From: JBHGBM01 sp041946965
GTDB taxonomy: Bacteria; Acidobacteriota; Terriglobia; Bryobacterales; Bryobacteraceae
DNA length: 64,000 nt
NCBI GenBank assembly: GCA_041946965.1
Contig: JBHGBM010000002.1
Span: 103,008 to 167,007, forward strand
Direction of reading: 5' to 3'
Of the stretch, positions 51,492 through 60,305 are shown in pieces. The position numbers and the translations under genes were made by a program. The notes under the pieces are model-generated. The model saw only the letters and a list, made by a program, of their open reading frames with translations. It made no database searches and had not been told where the DNA came from. Within the stretch, counting starts at the first letter, position 1. Each line of letters starts with the position of its first letter.

Positions 51492-54425
51492 TCAACGCGC
51501 CTTCACCGGCACTTGCGGCACGCGTCGCAGCGTCACCGGGCCCAGGAGTCCGGAGGGCATCAGCGCCGAGTCTTTGGTGAACTTCCGGATGTTCGTGCGG
51601 GTGCGCCGCTGGGACTCGGCCAGGTGCTGGTCCCCAATCAGGCGGTTGGGCCAAAGATTGGTGACACGTATCTCGAGCCGGTTCCTGCCCGGCTTTGCGG
51701 CCGCGCCGAGATCAACGGTGCGCGGCAGCTTCCATACCAGCCCGAGGTCGGCGCCATTTACGAACACTTGAGCGATCTCGCGCACGTCGCCCAACGCGAG
51801 TTCCAGACGGCCTCCCCGCAGGTATTCGGCCGGGATATCGACGTCCTTTACGTAAGCCGCTGTGCCGGAGAAGTATTTGACAGCCGGATCGTTATGGTCC
51901 GTCCAGGACTGGAGCCGATCGAACCGCACGCTTTCCGGCGCGCCCCAGCCGGGAGCAAAGCGCACCGTCCACTGGCCCTCGATGCGGAGCGGTTCCGGCT
52001 CGCGCGGGACCTTCACCCTCACGGCGCTCCCCCCGGCCACTGCGAGCGTATAGTCGCCCGCCTCGCGAGCTTCGAGCGCGAACCCTCCCGCCAGTGGCAC
52101 AAGGGCCGCTTCACCGGGACCGCTGATGGAAACGAAATGCGCCGCCCCGGGTTTGCGAAAGATCACCACCGCGGAACCGTAAGGCTCCAACGTGATGGGA
52201 ACCGCCGTTCGCCCGCCCGCCTTTTGTCCGTAAACAGCGAGCGGCCGGATTTGACCTCCGGCTGGGTCCCACAGTTCCGGAGCTTTCCCGCCCACGCGAA
52301 AAACAGCCTCGGCCGAGATCCGCCGGTCACTCTGGCTGCTCACGAAGTAGATGTCCGCCTCGCCGCTGCGGCGGTGAATGTAATCGAGGCCGGCGCCTTC
52401 GAAGTCCGGCGGGATCCCCTGTGCCGCCAGCACATCGCGTGCCGTGCGGCCCTGCAACACGCGGCCGCTGTCCCAGAGCTCGGCGGCCAGCCGGGCGACT
52501 TGGGCATCGCCATCCAGGCCGGTGGCGCGCTTCGGCCTGGGACCCGCCACCACCGCTCCCGCGTTAACCAGGTCGCGGACCTTCGCCAGGGCGAGCGGCG
52601 AGATGTTCTCCAACTCAGGCAGCACCAGGATCGCGTAGCTCATGCCGTCCGGCAGCACCAGGCGGCCGTCCCTGACCGAGACGCGGTTCAGCAGCGTGTT
52701 CAGGTCGCATGCGTCGTAATCGTAGCCGGGCAGAACGCGCGCGGGATCCTCCGTCTTGAGCCGCACGAAATTCGGAATGTGATCCCCGTAATAGTACAGC
52801 GCGTCGGCCACGAACTTGCCCTGCTGCATGAGGAATTGAATGCGGTTGATGTAGCCGAGAAACCCGGCGGACTGGTTCCACCACGTGACGTTGGGATTGA
52901 AATGCGTGCCGGCGAAGTACTCCTGGCCGGGCAGGCCCATCTCTTTCGGTGACGACGTGAACGTGTGCCAGATCAGCAGATTCAATCCTTCGCAGACGGC
53001 GCGATCGAAATTGGGCTTGAGGTTGTCCCAGATGGACTCCTCCCAGTGGGGGCCGATGGTGGTCAAGCCCTCGGCGGCGCAGATCGTCTTGCCGTAGATA
53101 TGGGCGGCGCTGGAGCACTGTTTGATAAAGAAGCGATCTTCGTCTTTCACGCGATGAGTTTTGGAACTGGCCCAGAACTCCATCTGCGGGAAGGCGCTGA
53201 TGCCGAGATTCAGCAGCGCATCCACCGGCGCGCCGTGAGGGCCGCCGGACTCCGGATGAATTCCGAGGGAGTGCCTGGCGGCCATCGAGGCAAAGAGCCG
53301 GTAGTGGTCCGCCACCAGGTCGGCGACCGTGCGGCGCAGGTCGTTGAGGAAGCGGTTGCTCGCATCGCGGCTGTCTACCAGGCGTCCGGCGTAGACCGGC
53401 AGCCACGGCGTGATCGCGTAGCCGCGGCGCTTGCGAAACTCCTCGCGGAAGCGCGGAGTCCAGTTGATGCCGCCCAGCTCCCAACTGTCCGTCACCAGAT
53501 ACTTGAGCGTCTTGCCGGCTTCCGCTCCGGCATCCCGGATCAGCGGCGCCACCACGTCACTCCAGTAGGTCTGAAACGCCGCGGGGTCCAGGTAGTCGAT
53601 GGCTAGGCCGCCCCAGCCCTCGCTGAAAGTGGAGACGCGCGCCCCGGTGCAGGTGTAGCCGAAGCGCAGGATTTCCCATTCCCCCGCGGGCGCTTCCCAC
53701 ACCAGGCTTCCGTCCGGCGCCATATTCGCGGTTATGTCCAGGACTTCGCGTGAGTGCGTGTCCTGTTCGCCCTCTTCGGCCGGGAAATCGGTGAGCAACG
53801 GCCGCGAATCCGGATGCGACATGCCGGTCTCGCGGAAGACGGCCTTCAGATCGAGCTGCCGGATGGGCTTGTGCGAGGGCTTGGCGCCGTGCCGCAGCGG
53901 GTATGCCAGCACCGCAACGTCGCGATAGTAATTCAGCTTGCTGCCCGGCGCCGGCAGGACGCGCTCCACGCGCGCAGGCCCGGTGACCTGCGTTTGCGAC
54001 CAGGCGGCCTGCTTTGCCGCGAACTCCGGCTTGACGCGCGGGCCGCCAAGGTTCCATCCGCTGAGGATGTTCAGGCTCAGCTCGAGGTTCAGCCGGCTGG
54101 CTTCCGCAATGGCGTGGCGATAGAGTTCGCGCCATTGCGGGCCGGCGAAGACGGGACCGGCCGGGACGCGGTCATTGCCGCGCTGCTCCGCGCCTCCTGC
54201 GTCCACAATGATCGCGCCCCCGTAACCCTTGGCCTTCATTTCGGCGAGGTCGCGCGTGATGGACTCCTTCGTCACGTTGCTGTTGAGCCACCACCAGTAG
54301 CAGCGCAGTCGCGCCTCGCGCGGCGGATTGCGGAATCCCTCCTCCAGCGGGATGGCCCCTCCGGCGGGGCCGGCGAGCGCGAACGGCATCATCGCGAACA
54401 CGGCGGATACTGCGATGCGAATCAT
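51492..54425 (-). CDS. Exported GH106-like alpha-L-rhamnosidase
   Basis: A 977-residue protein with a signal peptide (MIRIAVSAVFAMMPFALAG). The N-terminal part has the GH106 hallmark RCYWWWLNSNVTKESITRDL followed by EMKAKGYGGAIIVD. Other family segments are LSLNILSGWNLGGPRVKPEF, VTDSWELGGINWTPRF and GGPHGAPVDALLNLG. The C-terminal region (from about residue 830) is a beta-sandwich of the galactose-binding type (YVKDVDIPAEYLRGG; LALGDVREIAQVFVNG). GH106 enzymes remove terminal alpha-L-rhamnose from pectin, gum or sulfated glycans. It lies 26 bases after receptor 5 and is probably co-transcribed with it. Confidence 0.87.
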   Translation of the reverse strand: MIRIAVSAVFAMMPFALAGPAGGAIPLEEGFRNPPREARLRCYWWWLNSNVTKESITRDLAEMKAKGYGGAIIVDAGGAEQRGNDRVPAGPVFAGPQWRELYRHAIAEASRLNLELSLNILSGWNLGGPRVKPEFAAKQAAWSQTQVTGPARVERVLPAPGSKLNYYRDVAVLAYPLRHGAKPSHKPIRQLDLKAVFRETGMSHPDSRPLLTDFPAEEGEQDTHSREVLDITANMAPDGSLVWEAPAGEWEILRFGYTCTGARVSTFSEGWGGLAIDYLDPAAFQTYWSDVVAPLIRDAGAEAGKTLKYLVTDSWELGGINWTPRFREEFRKRRGYAITPWLPVYAGRLVDSRDASNRFLNDLRRTVADLVADHYRLFASMAARHSLGIHPESGGPHGAPVDALLNLGISAFPQMEFWASSKTHRVKDEDRFFIKQCSSAAHIYGKTICAAEGLTTIGPHWEESIWDNLKPNFDRAVCEGLNLLIWHTFTSSPKEMGLPGQEYFAGTHFNPNVTWWNQSAGFLGYINRIQFLMQQGKFVADALYYYGDHIPNFVRLKTEDPARVLPGYDYDACDLNTLLNRVSVRDGRLVLPDGMSYAILVLPELENISPLALAKVRDLVNAGAVVAGPRPKRATGLDGDAQVARLAAELWDSGRVLQGRTARDVLAAQGIPPDFEGAGLDYIHRRSGEADIYFVSSQSDRRISAEAVFRVGGKAPELWDPAGGQIRPLAVYGQKAGGRTAVPITLEPYGSAVVIFRKPGAAHFVSISGPGEAALVPLAGGFALEAREAGDYTLAVAGGSAVRVKVPREPEPLRIEGQWTVRFAPGWGAPESVRFDRLQSWTDHNDPAVKYFSGTAAYVKDVDIPAEYLRGGRLELALGDVREIAQVFVNGADLGLVWKLPRTVDLGAAAKPGRNRLEIRVTNLWPNRLIGDQHLAESQRRTRTNIRKFTKDSALMPSGLLGPVTLRRVPQVPVKAR

Positions 54426-54451
54426 GCCGCGGCCTCCTTCACCGCCTGGCG

Positions 54452-57400
54452 CTAAAACAGCAGCTTCAGACCGAACTGGATGACGCGCCGTCCCGAAGCG
54501 CCCGTGATCACGCCGAACGTGGGCGTGCCCAGCGTGGTCCCGGGCAATCCGAAAGCGGTCTGATTGAATGCGTCGAAGAACTCGGCGCGAAACTGGGTAT
54601 TGAACTTCTCGCCGACGCTGGTGTTCTTGAACAGCGAAAGATCCCAGTTGCTGGCGCCGGAGCCGCGCATCGTGTTCTTGCCCAGATTGCCTAGCCGGAA
54701 CAGCGGCGGCATGGCGAACGCCGCGCGGTTGAAGTAATACGTGCCCTGATCGACGCCGCGGCGCTTGATATCGGCCCCCCTGTCAATGCCCGCAAACTGG
54801 TCCCCGATAAGATTCGGCCGTTGGATGTTGCTGCTGCCCGCGCCGGATCCGATGTTCGCGTTGTCGCCGGAGGTGTTGATCTGGAAAGGCGGCCCGCTCT
54901 GCGCGCCCGCGATGCCGTTGACCTGCCATCCGCCCACGAGTTTCCCCGCCGCGCCCCGGCGGTTCAGCAGCTTCTTTCCGGGACCGAACGGAAACTCATA
55001 GTTGAAGCTGAATACCGCGCGGTGCGTCAGGTCGAATGCCGAAGGCCCCTTGTTTCCGCGCAAATCGCAGCGGCACTGCGCGTTCGAAGGCGAGCCGTCG
55101 AAATTCGAAGAGCTGTGCGAATCGTCGATGGCCTTGGAATACGTGTACGAAAACAGAAATGCCAAGCCGGCGGTGAAGCGCCGTTCCACCTTGGTGATCA
55201 GACCGTGGTAGGTGGAGGATGCGCCGTTTTCCGAACCGATGATCACGGTGGGGCTGAAGTTCGGATACCGCACGCGGCTGGCCAGCGGCGCGGGGTTGGC
55301 CGGATCCTTCACCAGAATGTTATCCCCCTGCTGGAAATTGGTTCGCCGCAGCAGGTGCGTCCCCTTCGACCCGACGTAACCCGCCTCAACCAGAAGGTTG
55401 GGAATGATCTCGCGCTCTATATTGAAATTCCATTGCTGGACGTAGGGCGTCCGGAACGTGGAAAGCGTATATGGCTGGATGGTTCCGGTGGGCAGTGACG
55501 TTACGGGTGGGAAAAGGTTATCCAGCCGCAGATTCGGCACAAACGGATCGCCGGTGTAGTTTTGTACAAAGAACAGCGGCACGTTGTTGCGAAGAAACTG
55601 CGCTTCGTTGCCTTCCTGGACGTCGTAGAAAATGCCGTAGCCGGTCCGGATAACGAGATTGGCCGCGGGACGGAACGCCAGGCCCACGCGCGGCGCCCAG
55701 TTGTTCTTGTCCGGTTCCACGCACGAGCGCGGCGTGGTGCGTCCGGCGTCCACGATGCCGCTGCCGGGGAGGAACGCCTGCGACCCGCCGCACAGCAGCA
55801 GCCGGCCGCGCGCGTCGTTGAAATCCAGAATCGTGAAGCGGTTCAGCTTCTCGTGCCATGGGCTCGCGTACTCATAGCGCACCCCGATGTTCAACGTGAC
55901 GCGCGAGGAGAACTTCCAGTCGTCCTGGAAATACGCCGCGTAGGTCTCGTTGTAGTTGTGCGCCAGTTGGTCGCCCACGCCCGCGGCGGCGGTGTAGGGA
56001 TAGCCCAGCAGCAAGTCGGCGACGGAACTCCCCGTCCCGCTGACGTTCGGCAGATTCGTGTACTGCCCGGTGAAGCTGAAACTGCCGCGATCGTTGTTTG
56101 CCACCAGTTGCGTCAGGCGCGTGCGCCGGAAATCGATTCCCGTGCGCAGACTGTGGCCGCCGCGAATCCAGGTCAGGTTGTCCACCAGTTGCCAGGTCTG
56201 CGTGATGGCGTTCTGGGGGAACTGCGAGCCCGGCCCGATGCCGGCGAAACCGCCGCTCACACTGAACGCCGGCAGGCCGACGCTGCTCATCGGATTGGTG
56301 GTCGTGTTGGTGAAACCGAACACGTCCCGCGCCGGGTTGTCGCCAATGGAGCCTTCCGGCGGCGTCAGGTAGCGGTTTCGGTTAAAACCCATGCGCACTT
56401 CGTTGAGCACGGCGGGCGTGAAAGTGTGGACCCAGTTCAATGCTCCGTTTTGCCCGCGAATGTTGTCCACCGTCCCCGAGTAGGGAAGCGTGCCGTAGCG
56501 CGTGCGGAAGCTGTCCAGCACCGAAAAGCGCCCGAAGAAGTTGTCGCTGTCGCTGAAGCGGTGATCCACCCGCACATTCCCCTGGTTGTTGTCGTTCAAT
56601 TGCGCGCGATCGACGGCGTAGTTGCGGCCCACCAGCCCGGTGTAATTTGGCGCGGGGTACAGCGCGATGACCTTCTTTGCGCGCTCCGAGAAGCGGCTGG
56701 CGGGAACGGCGTTTCCGGGGAATTGCTGGCGGGTGCGGCTGGCCGCGTCAAAGGTCGCCGGGTCGTAGATACGCGGGCTGCCCGCGACGGAAAAATCACC
56801 GCGAAGCTGCTCCACCGTCGGCACCAGAGCGAAGGCAACGCCTCCGGTGCGGATTCGCTGGCCTTCGTAGTTGGTGAAGAAGAACGTGCGGTTCCTGAAG
56901 ATCGGACCGCCGAAGGTGCCGCCGAACTGGTTCTGCTTGAGCGGCCCCGGCTTGCCCGGCTGGAAGAAACTGCGCGCCGAGAGTTTGTCATTGCGCAGAA
57001 ACTCGAACAACGATCCGTGAAAGTCGTTCGTGCCGGCGCGCAACGCCGTCAGGATTTGGGTGGCGCCGCGTCCAAACTCGGCCGAGTAGGCATCCTGCAA
57101 CACCTTGAACTCCTGGATGGCGTCGATAGAAGGCGTTACCGAGGGCGTCTGAAAGGAGACGTCGTTGGTGTCTACGCCATCCAGCAGGAAACTGACCGAG
57201 GTGTCACGCGCTCCCACGGAGTTCACGCTGCGGCTGACCCCTTTCTGACCCGCCGTGGCCCCAGCCCGCGAAGGAATCACGCCGGGGATGAGGCGGGCCA
57301 GTTGCAGGTAGTCGCGCCCGTTGAGCGGCAGTTCCACGATCTGCTTGTTTGTGACAACGTGGCCGATTTCGGACGTGTCTGTTTTCAGGAGCATGGCTGA

Positions 57401-57760
57401 GGCGGCCACTTCGATGCGCTCGCTGATCTCGCCCACCGGGAGCTTGACATCCACGCGCGCCGTCTGGTTGACCTCGAGCCGGACGTCGGTCACGGTCTGG
57501 ACCTTGAATCCGGGGTGGCGCACTTCCACCTTGTAAACGCCGGGCAACAACGCCGGGAAGGTGTAGTTTCCGTCGTTGTCCGTAGCGCCGGTCCTGATTT
57601 CGTTGGTTTCCTGGTTCGTGACCGTCACGGTGGCCGCGGTCACCACGGCGCCCGTGGCGTCAGTCACCATGCCCGTAATGCTGCCCCGGACGAATTGAGC
57701 GTGGGCCGCCGGCGCGACCGCCACGGCGCACCAAACGCAAGCGAGAAGCGTGACTCTCAT
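54452..57760 (-). CDS. Oar-type TonB-dependent receptor 5
   Basis: A 1,102-residue outer-membrane receptor. The start at 57760 gives a normal signal peptide (MRVTLLACVWCAVAVAPAA, cleavage near AHAQ) with GGGAGG seven bases upstream; the longer in-frame extension to 57865 has none. Then come the carboxypeptidase-regulatory-like domain (SITGMVTDATGAVVTAATVT), the plug (VELPLNGRDYLQLARLIPGV; VSFLLDGVDTNDVSF) and a barrel ending in RVIQFGLKLLF. It heads a two-gene unit with the GH106-like gene. Confidence 0.93.
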   Translation of the reverse strand: MRVTLLACVWCAVAVAPAAHAQFVRGSITGMVTDATGAVVTAATVTVTNQETNEIRTGATDNDGNYTFPALLPGVYKVEVRHPGFKVQTVTDVRLEVNQTARVDVKLPVGEISERIEVAASAMLLKTDTSEIGHVVTNKQIVELPLNGRDYLQLARLIPGVIPSRAGATAGQKGVSRSVNSVGARDTSVSFLLDGVDTNDVSFQTPSVTPSIDAIQEFKVLQDAYSAEFGRGATQILTALRAGTNDFHGSLFEFLRNDKLSARSFFQPGKPGPLKQNQFGGTFGGPIFRNRTFFFTNYEGQRIRTGGVAFALVPTVEQLRGDFSVAGSPRIYDPATFDAASRTRQQFPGNAVPASRFSERAKKVIALYPAPNYTGLVGRNYAVDRAQLNDNNQGNVRVDHRFSDSDNFFGRFSVLDSFRTRYGTLPYSGTVDNIRGQNGALNWVHTFTPAVLNEVRMGFNRNRYLTPPEGSIGDNPARDVFGFTNTTTNPMSSVGLPAFSVSGGFAGIGPGSQFPQNAITQTWQLVDNLTWIRGGHSLRTGIDFRRTRLTQLVANNDRGSFSFTGQYTNLPNVSGTGSSVADLLLGYPYTAAAGVGDQLAHNYNETYAAYFQDDWKFSSRVTLNIGVRYEYASPWHEKLNRFTILDFNDARGRLLLCGGSQAFLPGSGIVDAGRTTPRSCVEPDKNNWAPRVGLAFRPAANLVIRTGYGIFYDVQEGNEAQFLRNNVPLFFVQNYTGDPFVPNLRLDNLFPPVTSLPTGTIQPYTLSTFRTPYVQQWNFNIEREIIPNLLVEAGYVGSKGTHLLRRTNFQQGDNILVKDPANPAPLASRVRYPNFSPTVIIGSENGASSTYHGLITKVERRFTAGLAFLFSYTYSKAIDDSHSSSNFDGSPSNAQCRCDLRGNKGPSAFDLTHRAVFSFNYEFPFGPGKKLLNRRGAAGKLVGGWQVNGIAGAQSGPPFQINTSGDNANIGSGAGSSNIQRPNLIGDQFAGIDRGADIKRRGVDQGTYYFNRAAFAMPPLFRLGNLGKNTMRGSGASNWDLSLFKNTSVGEKFNTQFRAEFFDAFNQTAFGLPGTTLGTPTFGVITGASGRRVIQFGLKLLF

Positions 57761-57788
57761 GTTCAGAACCTCCCTAGACCCCGAAATC

Positions 57789-57817
57789 GGTATACTGCCA
57801 ATCCGGAAACGGCGCAA
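57789..57817 (-). promoter_or_regulatory. Candidate promoter for receptor 5
   Basis: On the minus strand, TTGCGC (57817-57812) and TATACC (57794-57789) are separated by 17 bases, about 29 bases before the ATG at 57760. Both hexamers are imperfect. Confidence 0.3.
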
Positions 57818-57944
57818 GAACGGCACCACAATAATGTACGCAAACGCACATGCGTCAGCCTTCACGTTCGAGCGAGTGCGGAGCCGCCCTGGCCCACAAT
57901 GCCTCCAATATCAATCAGGTAGGTCTGGCGCCCGTTCGTCTGGC

Positions 57945-58291
57945 CCCTGGCAGGCGGGCGGCATCGTGCTGCTGCGCAGCGGGCTCCCGTTCGGCGTGGG
58001 CAGCACTTCAAACACGGCCAATTCGCAGGGCGGACGGCACCGCGCCAACCGGATCAAGGATGGCAACCTTGAGCGATCCCAGCGTACGATCGACCGCAAT
58101 TCGGCTCGCAACGTGCTGCCTCCCCTTCACCGACCGCTACTGGGTGGACTTCCGTGCCGGAATATTCAACCTCGCCAACACGCCACCGTTCGGTTTCCCC
58201 GGCGCGACGGTGGGGACGGCGCAAATGGGGAGTGATCGCGTCGGGCGACGCGGCGCGGATCTTCCAGTTGGCGATGAAGTTCGCCTTCTAG
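57945..58291 (+). pseudogene. Frameshifted remnant of a TonB-dependent receptor C-terminus
   Basis: This is the only gap over 300 bases without an intact gene (57761-58458). In one frame it reads WQAGGIVLLRSGLPFGVGS (a typical late barrel segment), then after a shift CLPFTDRYWVDFRAGIFNLA and NTPPFGFPGATVGTAQMG, then after another shift VIASGDAARIFQLAMKFAF followed by TAG at 58289-58291. The last segment matches the conserved receptor ending (xRxxQLxxKxxF). At least two frameshifts and loss of the first roughly 1,000 residues make it a pseudogene. It lies directly upstream of receptor 5 in opposite direction. Confidence 0.8.
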
Positions 58292-58458
58292 ACCGCAAGC
58301 CCGCCCGACGCCGCGGCCGCCCCCAGGGCCGGGCGGGCGCAAGCGGACGTAACGTAACGCGCTAGTTGAGCCATTCCCCTGTTTCTGCTATCCTCATTGC
58401 TTGGATTCGTACATCCCGTCTTCCGGTCGCGTGACCGGACCTACCGGAGAGGTGCCGC

Positions 58459-59205
58459 ATGTCAGGCCATTCGAAATGGGCCACCATCAAGCATAAAAAG
58501 GCAGCGCTCGATGCCAAGCGCGGGAAAATGTTTACCCGCATCATCAAGGAAATCACCATCGCCGCGCGCAACGGAGGCGACCCCGACGCGAATCCCCGTC
58601 TGCGCACCGCTGTCCTCGCCGCCAAGGCCGTCAGCATGCCCGCCGACAACATCAAGCGGGCCATCATGCGCGGCACCGGGGAACTGGAAGGCGGCCAGAT
58701 CGAAGAGGTAACGTTTGAAGGATACGGGCCCGGCGGCGCCGCCGTGCTCGTGGCCGTCGCCACCGACAACCGCAACCGCACCGTCAGCGAAATCCGGCAT
58801 ATCTTCTCCAAACACGGCGGCAACCTGGGGCAGGAAGGCAGCGTCGGCTGGATGTTTGAACGCAAGAGCCAGATCCTCATCCCCGCCGGGAAAGTCAGCG
58901 AAGACGACCTGATGAACCTGGTGCTCGATGCCGGCGCGGATGACCTCCGCAACGACGGGGAGCACTGGGAGATCATCTCCCCGCCGGAAGCGCATTACGC
59001 CGTGCTCCAGGCCGTGCAGAACGCCAAGCTCGAAGTGACCTCGGCCGGGGTGGCCATGATCCCGAAGAACCTCATGAAACTCGAGGGCAAGGCGGCCGAA
59101 GGCATGCTCAAGCTCAGCGAAGCGCTCGAGGAACACGAGGACGTGCAGAACGTCTATGCCAACTTCGACATAGACGAAAAGGAAATGGAAGCGCTCGCCC
59201 GTTAA
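58459..59205 (+). CDS. yebC: YebC/PmpR-family DNA-binding regulatory protein
   Basis: A 248-residue cytoplasmic protein with the family N-terminus SGHSKWATIKHKKAALDAKR and the segments MFTRIIKEITIAARNGGDPD, NIKRAIMRGTGE, YGPGGAAVLVAVATDN, EIRHIFSKHGGNLG and SVGWMFERKS. YebC proteins act in transcription regulation and in relieving ribosome stalling. The ATG at 58459 follows GGAGAGG. It lies six bases before ruvC, an arrangement common in many bacteria, where yebC and ruvC are neighbours. Confidence 0.96.
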   Translation: MSGHSKWATIKHKKAALDAKRGKMFTRIIKEITIAARNGGDPDANPRLRTAVLAAKAVSMPADNIKRAIMRGTGELEGGQIEEVTFEGYGPGGAAVLVAVATDNRNRTVSEIRHIFSKHGGNLGQEGSVGWMFERKSQILIPAGKVSEDDLMNLVLDAGADDLRNDGEHWEIISPPEAHYAVLQAVQNAKLEVTSAGVAMIPKNLMKLEGKAAEGMLKLSEALEEHEDVQNVYANFDIDEKEMEALAR

Positions 59206-59211
59206 CCCCCC

Positions 59212-59694
59212 ATGAGGGTCCTGGGCATCGATTGCGGCGCCGGCCGCACCGGCTTCGGAGTGATCGAGAGCGACGGGCGGGACCACAGGTTGATTGCGTC
59301 CGGGGTCATTCGGACGCGAACCTCTTTGCCGTTCGAACGGCGGCTGTTGGAAATCTCCCGCGTCCTGCGCGAGGTTATCGTCCAACACGCGCCGGCGGCC
59401 GCGGCGGTGGAAGAGGTTTTTCACGCCAGGAACGCGCAATCCGCGCTGAAACTGGCGCACGTGAGGGGCATCGCCCTGCTGGCCTGTGCGGAGGCGGGGC
59501 TGGAAATGGGGGAGTATTCCCCGCTGGAAGTCAAAACCAGCGTGGTTGGGTACGGGAGAGCGGAGAAATCCCAGGTGCAGATCATGGTTCGTTCCCTGCT
59601 CCGGCTCGAGACGGCAATCGAGTCGGAAGACGCCTCAGACGCTCTCGCGGTGGCCATCTGCCACGCCACTCGCCGCGGAGCGCAACACCCATGA
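59212..59694 (+). CDS. ruvC: Crossover junction endodeoxyribonuclease RuvC
   Basis: Resolves Holliday junctions together with RuvAB. The protein has 160 residues. The catalytic acidic residues are visible: D7 in VLGIDCGAGRTGFG, E67/E68 in AAVEEVFHARN, and the aspartates in EDASDALAVAICH. SALKLAHVRGIALL and SPLEVKTSVVGYGRAEKSQV also match. ruvA and ruvB are not in the window. The TGA overlaps the ATG of the next gene. Confidence 0.95.
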   Translation: MRVLGIDCGAGRTGFGVIESDGRDHRLIASGVIRTRTSLPFERRLLEISRVLREVIVQHAPAAAAVEEVFHARNAQSALKLAHVRGIALLACAEAGLEMGEYSPLEVKTSVVGYGRAEKSQVQIMVRSLLRLETAIESEDASDALAVAICHATRRGAQHP

Positions 59695-60305
59695 TGTGGA
59701 CCTTGATTTTGCTTCTCGCAGCCGCCGCAGCGGCTGCGGATGCACCGCGCCTGCACTATACGAAGTCTTTCCCGGGCAGCACTCCCGCCTGGGTGGGCAT
59801 CAGCGTGGACCGCGCCGGCGCGGGCCTGTACAAGGAAACTCCTGACGACGACAACCCTCTCAAGTTCCAGCTTTCCACCGCCGAGGCCGACGAGATCTTC
59901 GGCCTGGTCGCCAAGCTCGACCACTTCAGCCGCCCCCTGGAATCGCCGGTCAAGGTGGCGTTCATGGGCATGAAGACCTTCCGGCTGGAGAGCCCCGAGC
60001 GCACCGGCGAAGTGAAATTCAACTTCTCGGCCGACCCGGACGCGCGCCTGCTGTGCGACTGGTTCGAGCGCATCACTGAATCCGAGCAACACTTCATCAA
60101 CCTCGAGCGCACCGTGAAATACGACAAGCTGGGCGTGCTGAAGGCGCTCCTGCTGCTGGAAAGCGCACTCGACCGCAAGCGCGTGGTGGCCCCCTCGCAG
60201 TACCTGCCTTTGCTTGATCGCGTGATCAAGAACGAAACCTTCATGCACACGGCCCGGGTGCGCGCGGCGGGCATCGCCGAAACCATCCGGGCGGCGGGCA
60301 AATGA
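59691..60305 (+). CDS. Exported hypothetical protein
   Basis: A 204-residue protein with a signal peptide (MMWTLILLLAAAAAAADA). The mature part begins RLHYTKSFPGSTPAWVGISV and seems to be a beta-rich domain (KFQLSTAEADEIFGLVAKLD, VKVAFMGMKTFRLE, EVKFNFS), followed by a helical C-terminal part (LGVLKALLLLESALDRKRV). I recognise no family. It overlaps ruvC and the following thioredoxin-like gene by four bases on each side, so it is translated as part of that operon; a periplasmic role with the TlpA-like protein is possible. Confidence 0.75.
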   Translation: MMWTLILLLAAAAAAADAPRLHYTKSFPGSTPAWVGISVDRAGAGLYKETPDDDNPLKFQLSTAEADEIFGLVAKLDHFSRPLESPVKVAFMGMKTFRLESPERTGEVKFNFSADPDARLLCDWFERITESEQHFINLERTVKYDKLGVLKALLLLESALDRKRVVAPSQYLPLLDRVIKNETFMHTARVRAAGIAETIRAAGK

